64,000 nucleotides of DNA from Blepharisma stoltei (taxonomy: Eukaryota > Ciliophora > Heterotrichea > Heterotrichida > Blepharismidae): assembly GCA_914767885.1 (NCBI GenBank), contig CAJZBQ010000025.1:496001-560000 (forward strand), given 5' to 3'. The position numbers and the translations under genes are program-made. Below the pieces are notes generated by a model. It was not told the DNA's origin. It worked only from the letters and a program-made list of their open reading frames with translations, and searched no databases. Shown piece after piece: positions 35,469 to 45,700 of this stretch. The number at the start of each line of letters is the position of its first letter. Positions within the stretch are counted from its first letter, which is position 1.

Positions 35469-35870
35469 TTAAATATCTTGTGGGGTTATATAAGTTGAGC
35501 CTCCAAGTCCCTTGTAGTCTTTCATTCCTTTCCAAGCGCCAAATCTTTCAGGGAAGTATTTTTTGGTTTCATGGAACCACTGATGGTTCCTCACACAGTT
35601 GCTGAAGGACTCTAAGATTCTGTTGCAGTCAGCGTGCTTTTTGTTGAACATATCAGTGATGAGCTCTGCGCCAAAAGTGTTGATGCACTGCCTATACATA
35701 CGATCATATTTAGTGCAGGCCAGATACATGCTTGACATGGTTTCTTTGATGCCTTTGGTGGCTGAGTAGCCGCTATAGTTTGTCAGAGTTTCTTTCCTGA
35801 TTATATAAAATGGGGTCTCGAAGTCCAGCTGCCACTCACGCTCGTCGAAGTACTCTCCTAGTAGATGCAT
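35469..35870 (-). CDS. Twin-CX9C (CHCH) protein, 133 aa, probably mitochondrial
   Basis: Two spaced motifs are visible: C-x9-C in CTKYDRMYRQC and C-x9-C in CNRILESFSNC, separated by about 18 residues. This is the hallmark of twin-CX9C proteins, which are oxidised by the Mia40 pathway in the mitochondrial intermembrane space and are often small subunits or assembly factors of respiratory complexes. The Trp/Tyr/Pro-rich C-terminus (WFHETKKYFPERFGAWKGMKDYKG) would fit a complex subunit. The exact family is not recognised. No cleavable presequence is needed for this import route. Confidence 0.75.
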   Translation of the reverse strand: MHLLGEYFDEREWQLDFETPFYIIRKETLTNYSGYSATKGIKETMSSMYLACTKYDRMYRQCINTFGAELITDMFNKKHADCNRILESFSNCVRNHQWFHETKKYFPERFGAWKGMKDYKGLGGSTYITPQDI

Positions 35871-35948
35871 ATTATGGATTATTGGTAAATGGAGAACGAG
35901 AACTTATGAAATTATTATGAGAATTTTGGTTTAATTTGGGGTTATGAT

Positions 35949-37858
35949 TTAATCGCCTTTTACTCTCTTCTTGAGGTCTTCTGCTTCTTGGCGAACTCTT
36001 TCGAAGTGATGTTCTCTGGAATAATACTTGTTCCTCATTTCTTCGTTCGTAATCTTCTTCAAGCTGTTTATAGGGAAAATTCTTAACAAACTCCATGCTA
36101 TGTCTAAGCTGTCCTCAATGTGCCTGTTTTCGTTGATCGACTGAGTCAAAAATCTGCCTTCGAATTTTTCTAACTCCCCCCCCCCTCCGTGAGCGAACAA
36201 AAAAATTTTGTTCGCTCACGGGGGGGGGTTAATTTTTTTTTTTTAAAAAAATTTTTATATATAAATTTTATAAAAAAATATTTTTTTCGAAATTTAAAAA
36301 AATCCTAATTTGCAAAAATTGGGAAGCAAATATTAATTTAATTTGCAAAATTTATGTTTTAAAACGCAATTTGTTTAAAATTAAACAGAATTAGCTCTAG
36401 ATTTCATTATACTAATTATCACTTATATATCAAAATTTTTTTCCATTAAAATTTTTTCTATTAAAAAAATTTTTGTTCACTCACGGAGGGTGGGTTTTTG
36501 GTCAAAAAAATGGCGATTTTTCTAATGGTTTTGTTCGCTCACGGAGGGGGGGGGAGTAAGAATTCTAAATACAGCAAATCTTCGCTGGTCAAAGCTTCTT
36601 CACCGACAACTGCTTTCATGGCTTGAATATCCTTGCCAATGGCATAGTTTGCGTAAAGCTGGTTGGAGACGTCAGGGTGGTCTTCTCTGGTCATTCCTTT
36701 GCCAATAGCACTCTTCATTAGACGGGAAAGACTTGGCAGCACATTAATTGGAGGGTAAATTTGTCTGTTGTTCAACTGCCTATCGATGAAAATTTGTCCT
36801 TCAGTAATATACCCTGTCAAATCTGGGATTGGATGTGTGATATCATCATTAGGCATAGTTAGGATAGGGAACTGGGTGATTGAACCATTTTTGCCTTCAA
36901 CTCTTCCTGCTCTTTCATAGATAGTTGAAAGATCTGTATACATATACCCTGGGTATCCTCTTCTACCAGGGACTTCTTCTCTTGCAGCTGAAATTTCTCT
37001 CAAGGCGTCTGCATAAGAACTCATATCAGTCATAATGACCAAGACATGCAGCTCTCTCTCGTAGGCTAAATATTCAGCAGTTGTTAGAGCCAGCCTAGGT
37101 GTAATAATTCTTTCAATTGTTGGGTCATAGGCGTGGTTCATAAACAAAGCGACTCTTTCCATAGACCCGTTCTCTTCGAAATCAGTCCTGAAAAATCTTG
37201 CAGTTTCGGTGTTAACACCCATAGCAGCGAAGACGATACAGAAATTTTCTTTGGAGTGGTCCTGGGTATCTTTTCCTTTGACGAGAGAAGCTTGACGACA
37301 AATTTGAGCTCCGATTTCATTGTGAGGGAGACCAGCTGCAGAAAACAGAGGGATTTTTTGGCCTCTGGCAATAGAGTTCATAACGTCAATAGCTGAAATC
37401 CCAGTTTGGATCATTTCTTTAGGATAAGTCCTCATGAAGGGATTAATTGGCTGGCCTTGAATGTTGATCATTTCTTCTGCTAGCACTCTTGGGCCTTTGT
37501 CAATAGGGTTTCCTGACCCATTAAATGCTCTTCCAAGCATTTCTTCAGAGATAGGCATCCTCATTGTATCTCCAGTGAACTCACATTTAGTATTGACAGT
37601 ATCAATTCCTGACGTGCCTTCGAAGATCTGCACAACAGCTCGCTTGCCAGCGATTTCAAGAACTTGACCACGTCTTGTAGATCCATCGCCAAGGTGAACA
37701 TTCACGATTTCTGCGTATTTTGGAAACTTCACATTGTCTAGAATGACCAATGGCCCTTCCACACCAATCACAGTGCGATAATCAATTACAGGCTCGACTA
37801 AATAGTTCCTTAATGCTGCTTGGGCATTGATAGCAGCTGCTGTCTTTACGTCTACCAT
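35949..37858 (-). CDS. VMA2: V-type proton ATPase subunit B, 507 aa after removal of one IES
   Basis: Non-catalytic nucleotide-binding subunit of the V1 sector; with subunit A it drives acidification of vacuoles, phagosomes and the contractile vacuole system. Seen: [12 protein letters not shown], the degenerate P-loop region [43 protein letters not shown] and [17 protein letters not shown], all diagnostic. The C-terminal 74 residues are cut off by an IES; removal gives [17 protein letters not shown]. Exons 37858-36557 and 36170-35949 total 508 codons. Length is typical. Confidence 0.97.
36171..36556. mobile_element. Family 1 IES (386 bp, TAA direct repeat) in V-ATPase B
   Basis: TAA at 36171-36173 and 36557-36559. 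This is one of the best-preserved copies: left hairpin CCCTCCGTGAGCGAACAAAA / TTTTGTTCGCTCACGGGGG, AT-rich core with the family word (36417, reverse orientation), then TTGTTCACTCACGGAGGGTG, linker, and TTGTTCGCTCACGGAGGGGG at the right end. Retention would truncate a universally essential subunit. Confidence 0.96.
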
Positions 37859-38023
37859 TTATTTACAAATCAATGGATTATTGCTTTAAACTCCTTATTA
37901 AATCATTAACCTTTGTGCAAAAAATTATGCTTCAATTATTATTCACACAAAATATTTATTTTTATCTTTTTATGCATTTAATTTAAATATTATTTATCAG
38001 TTTCATAAAATATTATCAGGAAT

Positions 38024-38967
38024 ATGCAGAAATCTAACCCCCTTTTAATAGTAGTAAAAAAAAATTCTATTCCACTTTAAAGGAGGGGTTTTTTATTTGA
38101 AAAAAATATATTTAATTTATCAATTCAATATGATCATATAATTTTTGAAATTTTTCATAAAAATTATTTTATGAAATTATTAGTTCAAAGTATGTCCTGC
38201 ACAAATTTCGGAATTCACAAGATAATTGGAGCAATTCTCCACATATCAAAAAAATCCATTACATAGATGCAGGCTTCACATGTATAATTTTTTCGGCATT
38301 TAGGGGTTTGTTTCATATATAAACTGCTGTCACATTTAAAATAAAATAAGTTATAGGTAATTTTGATTTTGCAGCAATAGTTGGTATCAAAACTACTTAC
38401 ATATAAATTATTATTTTTATCTATAAAACATAACAATATAGTCCAAAAAAGGAAAATTCTCTTTAAATTTAAACAGGAATTAAGGATATCTATAGCGATA
38501 GTGACTCAATATTTTCAGATTTTGAGCAAGCTCCTCGCAATGAAAATGATATTCAGTTTATTGATGAAAATACCCTCTTATACAAACATTAGTATTCTCC
38601 ATGCAGCGGGCCAAGAGTTGTTATGATGTCGCCAATTTTTCAAAATTTAAACCAGACCAGGAAAGCTAATCTTGATAACTCTGGAGATATGGTTGGCACT
38701 TTTGGAGGGTATAAAATAAGGGATCTCCATGCATCTCCTTCTCTCAATACCTTTGGAAGGTCCATTGAATTTAAAAATACAAGAACTCGAAATTCAAGAA
38801 CAGTTGAAAGGAAAAACAACATTGCTAAATTCAATTTTTCACCTGAGGAAAAAGGAATTTATAGTGAGTTTACAGTATTGCTGTCTCAATTTGAGCCAGA
38901 AGATATGTGCGAGCTGCTATCTTGTGTGCTGAGAGATGCCAAAAAATATATGACCAAGCCAAGATAA
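38024..38967 (+). CDS. Unknown protein, 160 aa, start codon separated from its ORF by an IES
   Basis: Not recognised. Exons: 38024-38034 (only ATG CAG AAA TC), 38481-38591 and 38607-38967, total 161 codons. The IES 38035-38480 separates the start codon from the rest; removal gives MQKSKDIYSDSDSIFSDFEQ. A 15-nt intron (38592-38606) removes an in-frame TAG and joins LLYKH to YGPRVVM. The protein is acidic and Ser-rich at first, Arg/Asn-rich in the middle, and ends in a predicted helical stretch (FTVLLSQFEPEDMCELLSCV). It is divergent from V-ATPase B with 165 bp between the start codons. Confidence 0.82.
38035..38480. mobile_element. Family 3 IES (446 bp, TAA direct repeat) at a start codon
   Basis: TAA at 38035-38037 and 38481-38483. 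The left end TAACCCCCTTTTAATAG is followed by an inverted copy CTTTAAAGGAGGGG (hairpin); the right end is TTTAAATTTAAACAGGAAT. The interior is AT-rich. The frame downstream opens only if the IES is removed, which brings the ATG to the ORF. Confidence 0.82.
38592..38606 (+). other. 15-nt intron
   Basis: GTATTCTCCATGCAG. Contains the only in-frame stop of the ORF; removal keeps the frame. A at position 10. Confidence 0.85.
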
Positions 38968-39081
38968 TAAAAAGATCCAGAAAAAATAAACACTTTAAGC
39001 TTTAGTCTGTAAAAGAAGTTTTAAATAATTTCCTATCATGAGAAATTAATTAATTTTCATTCATGCCCAAAATCCATATAA

Positions 39082-41090
39082 ATGTCTGTCAGCATTCTTG
39101 GAAACAGGCAATCAGGCCAAGATATCCGTGACGCCAACGTACGCGCAGTTCTCGCCATCGCCAACATCGTTCGTTCCTCCCTTGGCCCTAATGGCCTCGA
39201 TAAGATGCTTGTTGACCAGATCGGTGACGTGACAATCACTAATGACGGGGCAACAATCCTCAAGCGCCTCGAAGTCCAACACCCAGCTGCCAAAGTCCTT
39301 GTCGAGCTTGCACAGCTTCAAGACGCCGAAGTCGGAGACGGCACAACCTCAGTGGTGATTGTCGCGAGCGAGCTTCTCAAAAGAGCAAATGATCTTGTCA
39401 AAAATAAGATCCACCCTACCACAGTCATCGCTGGCTTCAGACTTGCCATGAAAGAAAGCATCAAATATATCAAAAACAACCTCGCAGTCAAAACAGACAC
39501 CTTAGGCGAAGAAGGAATCATGAATGTTGCGAAGACCACGCTGAGTTCAAAGCTTATTGGAGCGGATTCACACTATTTCGCAGAAATGCTTGTCAGGGCT
39601 GTGGAAACGGTAAAACAGACCAGCTTGAAAGGGGAAAGCAAGTTCCCGATTAAAGCTGTGAGACTGCTGAAGTGCCAAGGCCAAAGTGTCAAGGAAAGCG
39701 TATATGTGAATGGGTATGTGCTACAGGCTGGGAGAAGTGCCCAAGGAATGCCAACTAAAATTGAAGGGGCTAAAATTGCGTGTCTTGATTTCAACCTCAA
39801 CAAGTTCAAGCTACAAATGGGAGTCCAAGTTTTGATCAAAGACCCAGCTCAGCTTGCTTTGATAAGAGCCAAAGAAATTGACATCACTAGAGAGAGGATC
39901 CAAAAAATCATCAGCGCTGGAGCAAACGTGATTTTGACTACCAAAGCAATTGACGATTTGGCCTTGAAATACTTCGTCGAAGCCCACGCAATTGGAATTA
40001 GGAGAGTCGATAAGAAAGATCTCAGAAGAATCGCAAAAATGAGCGGCGCTGAAATTTTGACTTCTCTTATGAACACTGAAGGAGATGAAGTATTTTTACC
40101 TGAGTACTTAGGAACTGCTCAAGAAGTGTCAGAAGAGAGACTTGGGGACAACGATTTCATGTTTTTCAAAGGGATGCCTAACTCCCCCCCTCGAAGTTCG
40201 ACCAAGATGTTTTTGGTCGAACTTCGAGGGGGGTTAAGAAAAATTTTTTTAAAAAAAATTATATAGAATTTTTTTTATATAATTTAGTAGTTAAAAAAAA
40301 AAAAATATTTATCATATTCTTCTGTATGGTTGAGAGGGTGTAAGGGTTAGAAAAAATAGTGCAAGATGGTTTTATAACGCTTTTTAGAACTTGAATACAA
40401 AAATCGCAAGCTCACCCCCACATAGTTTAAAATTTTTGAAAAATTGCTTATTTTCCTAGTAAATTTATATAGGTCTTGGTCGAACTTTGAGGGGGGTTAA
40501 TTTTCCAAAAAAATAGGAATTTTCCCTATATCTTGGTCGAACTTCGAGGGGGGGGGAGTAAGTCTTGTGCTCAGACTATTATCATCAGAGGAGCCAATGA
40601 ATTCATGCTTGACGAAACTGAGAGATCGATGCATGACGCTCTCTGTGTCATCAAAAGAGTCTTAGAAAGCAAAAGCATCGTCGTAGGAGGAGGCGCAGTT
40701 GAGTCAGCTTTAAGCATTTACCTTGACAACTTCGCAAGATCTCTTGGATCCAAAGAACAACTTGCAATTGCTGAATTCGCCGAAGCTTTGCTTGTAATTC
40801 CAAAAGTCTTAGCCACAAACGCAGCAAAAGATGCCAGCGACTTGCTTGCCAAGCTTAAGATGTACCACACAGCTTCACAAACTTCCTCAGAGCAGAAGAA
40901 GCAAGAATACAAATTCGTAGGGCTTGACTTAGCCAATGGAAAGGTTAGAAACAACTTGAAAGCTGGAGTCCTGGAGCCTACCCTCAGCAAAATAAAGAGC
41001 TTGAAATTCGCGACAGAAGCAGCCATTTCCATCCTGAGAATTGACGACATGATTGAGTTAGCTCCAAAGAAAGAAGAAAGAGGCCAATAG
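39082..41090 (+). CDS. CCT1: T-complex protein 1 subunit alpha (CCT1), 542 aa after removal of one IES
   Basis: Alpha subunit of the cytosolic CCT/TRiC chaperonin that folds actin and tubulin. Seen: ILGNRQSGQDIRDANV, SSLGPNGLDKMLVD, VTITNDGATIL, ELAQLQDAEVGDGTTSVV, and in the second part IIIRGANEFMLDETERSMHDALCV, VVGGGAVESALS and EAAISILRIDDMI. The alpha-type RGANEFM..E.ERS.HDALCV..RVLESK run separates it from other CCT subunits. The IES at 40179-40558 falls in the apical domain at residue 366; removal gives FFKGMPKSCAQTIII. Joined length 543 codons. The start is unusually GC-rich and reads with C-ending codons (39082-39400), unlike the neighbours. Confidence 0.97.
40179..40558. mobile_element. 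Family 2 IES (380 bp, TAA direct repeat) in CCT1
   Basis: TAA at 40179-40181 and 40559-40561. Left hairpin CCTCGAAGTTCGACCAAGA with TTTTTGGTCGAACTTCGAGG; right end with tandem words TCTTGGTCGAACTTTGAGG and TCTTGGTCGAACTTCGAGG separated by the linker CCAAAAAAATAGGAATTTTC. The interior has no stretch like the family 1 core. Nearly identical to 55999-56389. Confidence 0.97.
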
Positions 41091-41091
41091 C

Positions 41092-41607
41092 TTAGCTCTT
41101 TCTTAAGACTATTTAGAAGCTCTATGTGATACCTCAAAAGGTATTTATCTCTGCGATTGACTGCCGTCATTCTATCGGCTATGCTCTCCAGAAATGGTCC
41201 CGAACATTTGCTGGAGTACAGTTGGATGGGTAGCCGTGCCGTGCGCCTAAGTTGAGCTGCCCCTCCCAGAAAATTGAAAAAGAATTATCTGGCCGAGGTT
41301 CAACTAGATGGAACTCATTGTCCTGGGCGAGACTTCAGTATCACACTAAGAAGCTGCTCGATTGGTTCAGAGGACTCTATAATAAGTCTTTCCTTTCCAG
41401 GACCCCCTACCCCATCTTCCCAGAGGTAGCCCTTGACCCGAATGAGCTGCGGTCGACATCGCACTCCTCCAAGCCAAGTAAACTTGACCGAATGCGCATC
41501 AACAAACGCCATCCTCCCTTCCACAATGCCCCTGAACCTCCCAGCTAAAGGTGTTAAGAGGCTGGGTTCACAACACCATTTTAATGTATATTAAAGAGAC
41601 CAAGAGC
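41092..41607. mobile_element. Class 2 (SINE-like) insertion directly after CCT1
   Basis: Flanked by AAAGAGGCCAATAGC (41077-41091) and AAAGAGACCAAGAGC (41593-41607), 13 of 15 identical. The left copy contains the last codons and stop of CCT1. GC-richer, no inverted ends; shares AAAAAGAATTATCTGGCC with the element at 19.4 kb. The 98-codon ORF at 41252-41548 within it has no recognisable domain. Confidence 0.75.
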
Positions 41608-41634
41608 AATAATATTTTCTAATAGGAATTTAAT

Positions 41635-42633
41635 ATGGAGTTAGGCGTTGCAAGGAGATTAGGAACTTTTCATATAAAGACCTGGCATGGAAACACTATT
41701 GACATTAACCCGGTGGAGTGCGCAAAACTGGGATATATTAATGCTGCTGAGAATGAGCTTCTATGTGAAGAATGTGGAGTGAGAATTATAAATCCAGATT
41801 CATGATATCAAATAATGGAAAGCCATGCAAAAGGCTGTAAAATGAGGAGATTTGAAATGTTTGATTATGAAAAAATATTGGCGTTTCAAGAGGAAGAATT
41901 TATCCGTAGGGTTGAGTCTTTTAGGGAATGGCAGCTGTTTCCTATTCTCAATTTTAGCGTGTTTGGAGAGGCTGATAATGAAATTTGGTCAAGGTTTTTT
42001 AAGGAGTTCCCAATTATTGAAGTAATCGTTACCTAGATTGATAAAGCACTTGCACTCTTTGGGTTTTCTGCTAACCTTCTGTGAGCAAGCAAAACCATTG
42101 GAAAATCCCTATGTTTTGGGTAAAAGCACACCTCCATGAGCAAGCAAAAATATTTTATATATAAGTGATAATTATCACAATGAAATCTCTAGTTAATTTA
42201 ATTAAATTTTAAACAGCTTGCATTTTAAACAACAAAAAAAAACGCCGAGGGCAAATAAAATTTGTTTGTTCGCTCACTGAGGGAAGGGGGTAAGGATACA
42301 GAGATTTCTTGCAAACTTTGTGGGATAAAAACAAAGCTGCCTGAATATACAATTAAAGTGGGAAAGGTAATAAACTCCTCAAGCCAAAGAGATAGCATTG
42401 GAATTAATCAGCAATTTGACCTGGTGAAAGCCCACCGATTTTATTGTCCGTTTATAAATGATCTCACTGTCTCAGATCTTTCCTATTTATCTACTGCTCC
42501 TAAATCCCTTAACTTTGGCTGGAGATTTCTTCTCTCAAAACTTACTTCAAATAGACCAAATATTGATTTTATTCTATCTTCAACCGCCAAAAACCTTGAA
42601 GCTCACAGGTCTCTTTTAAACTCATTTTGATAA
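41635..42633 (+). CDS. C3HC-type zinc-finger protein (NIPA/Rsm1-like), 254 aa
   Basis: Segments 41635-42021, 42037-42071 and 42291-42633 give 255 codons. The first half has the C3HC pattern: LCEECGVRI followed by SHAKGCK, with the TGA-encoded Trp of NPDSWYQI. The second half has another pair ISCKLCG and a later HRFYCPF, fitting the paired zinc fingers of ZC3HC1/NIPA and fission-yeast Rsm1. Known roles of the family: nuclear-pore basket association and mRNA export. A 15-nt intron (42022-42036) removes an in-frame TAG; an IES follows 35 bp later. It ends with Trp (TGA) then TAA. Family call moderate, gene structure firm. Confidence 0.82.
42022..42036 (+). other. 15-nt intron
   Basis: GTAATCGTTACCTAG, with A at position 10. 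Removal joins FPIIE to IDKALALFGFS and eliminates an in-frame TAG. Confidence 0.87.
42072..42290. mobile_element. Family 1 IES, short copy (219 bp, TAA direct repeat) in the C3HC gene
   Basis: TAA at 42072-42074 and 42291-42293. The left end TAACCTTCTGTGAGCAAGC and the right hairpin remnant TTGTTCGCTCACTGAGGG are worn; the core word ATATATAAGTGATAATTATC is kept at 42159. Removal gives GFSAKDTEISCKLCG. Confidence 0.9.
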
Positions 42634-42794
42634 ATGAATATAATATTCTTAAAATAAGCCTAAATATTGCCCTGCCAATAAATCTTAATTCAATGAAATT
42701 TAACCATCATTCATATTTTTTATTTATTCATTATTAATTTAAAATCATCCCTCTTATTTTTTATTAAATTGAAAACTATTTATATATAAAATAT

Positions 42795-45700
42795 CTAGTT
42801 CAATTGCAAGAATTGTCGTAAAACTCTGTATATTGCCTCACTTGCCGCAGGCTTTGCTAAATAGGAAATCATTCCTGAAGCATAGCACATCATCACATCT
42901 TTATCAGATGTATACGCAGTATGCCCAACGATAGCTGGCATACTGCTAAGTTTGCCTTCTTCATAGAACTGCCCTTTTTAAAGACGGCAAGTGATGATTA
43001 GATCGGAGTGACTAATAAGTTGATCCCAACCTCAGATAAGTGGATTTCATACTTACAAAGTTCGGATTGGGTTTTGCCTGGTCAAAACACCATCAAAAGC
43101 TTTTTTTCTTGTCCTACAGAAGACGAACACAGGCGCAAAATCGACTCGAACTTCTAGGAAGCAATTATATGCCTGATAAAAGCAAAATATTCCAGAAGGA
43201 GGGAAGTGGCCGTTTTCTTTGTGTACTGAGCAATATCAGGGCTAAGAGAGTCCCTGTCTCAAGGTTAGGCCCAATCATGGCAGATGATTCTCCTCAAGAG
43301 ACTGCTGGAATCACTATTTTGGCGACCTTTACAGTTAAAGGGCGTGATGCGATACCGATGCTGAGCCTGAATCCGGCCTGGAATGAGTAGAGGCTGAAAT
43401 AGTTCCAGGTGATTAGCTATAATTTATAAATAAATGGCATTCGGTTCGAAAGAAATTAGCTCTGCTAATTTTCTCTCCCTCATGGAATTTTATTTATGGG
43501 ATTTGGTTTTACCTCGAGAACTTCTGCAAAGCAACGCGGTTTAACTTTTCGGATAATCAGAGGAACTGCTCCTTAGTGTATTAAGAGGCTCAGGCTTTTG
43601 CCACTTAGCACATCTACTAGATACTTTAAATACTTAATTTTACGTAATGCAATGATTAGCTACAATTTAATTTAACTCTAACTCATATAACTGCTTTATT
43701 CTTTTTGTTGCCTCTCAGCCATCCATTATTGGCATACTGATATCCATAATAATTAACTTAAAAGGCATTTTTTTAAAATTTTGCTTCAGTGTCTTTTTTA
43801 CCGCTTTTTGCCCATTGACTGCTTCTAAGTATTTAATATTGTGTTTATCCAGCATGGCAACAAGAATTTCCCGGTTCAGCTCATTATCATCAACAATTAA
43901 TACTTGAGGGTAATCGTAGTTGTGGATTGAGTCAAAATGTCTCAAAGAGCTGACAAACTCCAAAGATTCCTGTGAGCAGTCAAAGCTTTCGAATTCTTTA
44001 AAGTTATTTTCGGCTATATCAACTTTAAAGCCAAACACACTACCTCTTTGAGGCATCGAGCTAACTTGGATTTCTGAGTTTCCAAGCTCATAAGCGATCA
44101 GATTTGATAAATGAAGGCCAAGGCCACAGCCATGCTGAGCAACTTGATCAACGCTTGAGTTTCTAACTCCCTCTCCTGAGAGAACAAAACCATCAGAAAA
44201 AAATCCCTATTTTTTGCCCAGAGCCCATCTTCCAAAATCAAAACTATTTTAATATAAACATTTTTATGAAAAAAAATTTTGATATATAAGTGATAATTAT
44301 TATAATGAAATCTCTAGCTAATCCCTCCTTTAGCGAACAAATTTTTTTTCGCTCATGGAGGGAGAGTAAATAATTTGAATATTTGGCTATATCTTTCTTC
44401 AGGAATGCCAATTCCAGTATCACTTACATAAATTTTTAATCTTTCGTCTTCTGCATAAATAGCTATAAGTTCGATTCTTCCTTTCGTTGTAAATCTATAT
44501 AAATATTACTTAATTGCGTTGCTTACTCCCTCTGCTACTCCAAACGAGCAAAACCTATAAAATCACTTTTTTAGGATAGCCCATCGAAATATTTTTTTTT
44601 TATATAAAAATATTTTACAATAATATAATGATATATATTATAATGAATTTGGGAAAATCCTACTTTTTAGAAACTTGTAAGCAATAAAAAATTTTTAATA
44701 TAAAAATAATTTTAATATAAGTAATAATTTATTATACGAAATAAAACTATTTCTATTCAATTGAACAGTTTCACTTTTAAGCATATGATAATTTTTTTTA
44801 CCTACAAATTTTTCGCAAATATGGATTTTTTAGGCAATGCCATTTTTTAAAATAAAAAAATTAATATCCAAGGAGTGATCTCATATCAGGGAGAAACGGA
44901 GTTAGTAAATTTAGTAAGACCTCGCTTAGTCGATCTGGATCCGTATATACAATTTCTGGCAGTTCAGGGTCGATTCTTAAAATCAAGTTTATGCCTTTGC
45001 GCTTTGCCATATACTGAAATAATTCATAGCATTCAGAAATCTTGTCCCTTATATTGAACTCCATTTTTCTTGGCTTGAACATTCCTTGAATCAGCTGAGT
45101 GTAGTCAAGTATTCCATTTATAAAATGCAGCAAAAGATTCGCAGAAATGCGAATATGTGAGATCTTTTCCCTTGCAGCTTCATCTAAAGAGCGCTCATAA
45201 ACCTGGTCTGCAAATGAGATAATAGCTGAAATTGGTGTCCTTAATTCATGCGAAATCGTTCTCAGCATGAATTTTTTCGTGCGGTTTTCAGCAGCACTTT
45301 GCTCCAGCTCGATTATTTGTCTTGAATCTGCCGCACTCACCAACACTATTTCCTCTCCCTCTAAAGATATCTTTTTGACCTTAAACTGCAAGATCATTTC
45401 GCCAATCTGCACGATTCCAAGTATTAATTCTTCATTAATTGACAAATTAGAATAAGATTGCAAGTCTTGAAATAGGTTCCTTGAACTGGAGTTTAAATTT
45501 TGAAGCTTTTTGTCTTCTACATACTCTAGCTCCCTTAGCTTGTCTACAGCAACGCTTTCTCCGCAGTCCAAGTAGTTAAGCATTTTTTCATTTATAAGTT
45601 CAGGACTGAATTTAGTATCAAATATGATTAAGCCGTCTGGAAAAGCACGCAAAATAATTGCGAGCCTACGCTCAGTTAATTCAAGTTTTTTCCTGTAAGA

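Noticed and set aside
35872-36096. 74-codon ORF overlapping the V-ATPase B 3' end
   Set aside because: Different frame of the genuine C-terminal exon, which matches the family after IES removal.
38215-38436. 73-codon Cys-containing minus-strand ORF
   Set aside because: Lies within the IES that separates a start codon from its gene; AT-rich composition and no homology.
41252-41548. 98-codon plus-strand ORF after CCT1
   Set aside because: Inside the class 2 insertion; Pro/Ser-rich translation without homology, and not shared with related insertions.
43040-43390. 116-codon plus-strand ORF inside the histidine kinase
   Set aside because: Inside the class 2 insertion that must be removed to restore the receiver domain; no recognisable reverse transcriptase or other mobile-element protein.
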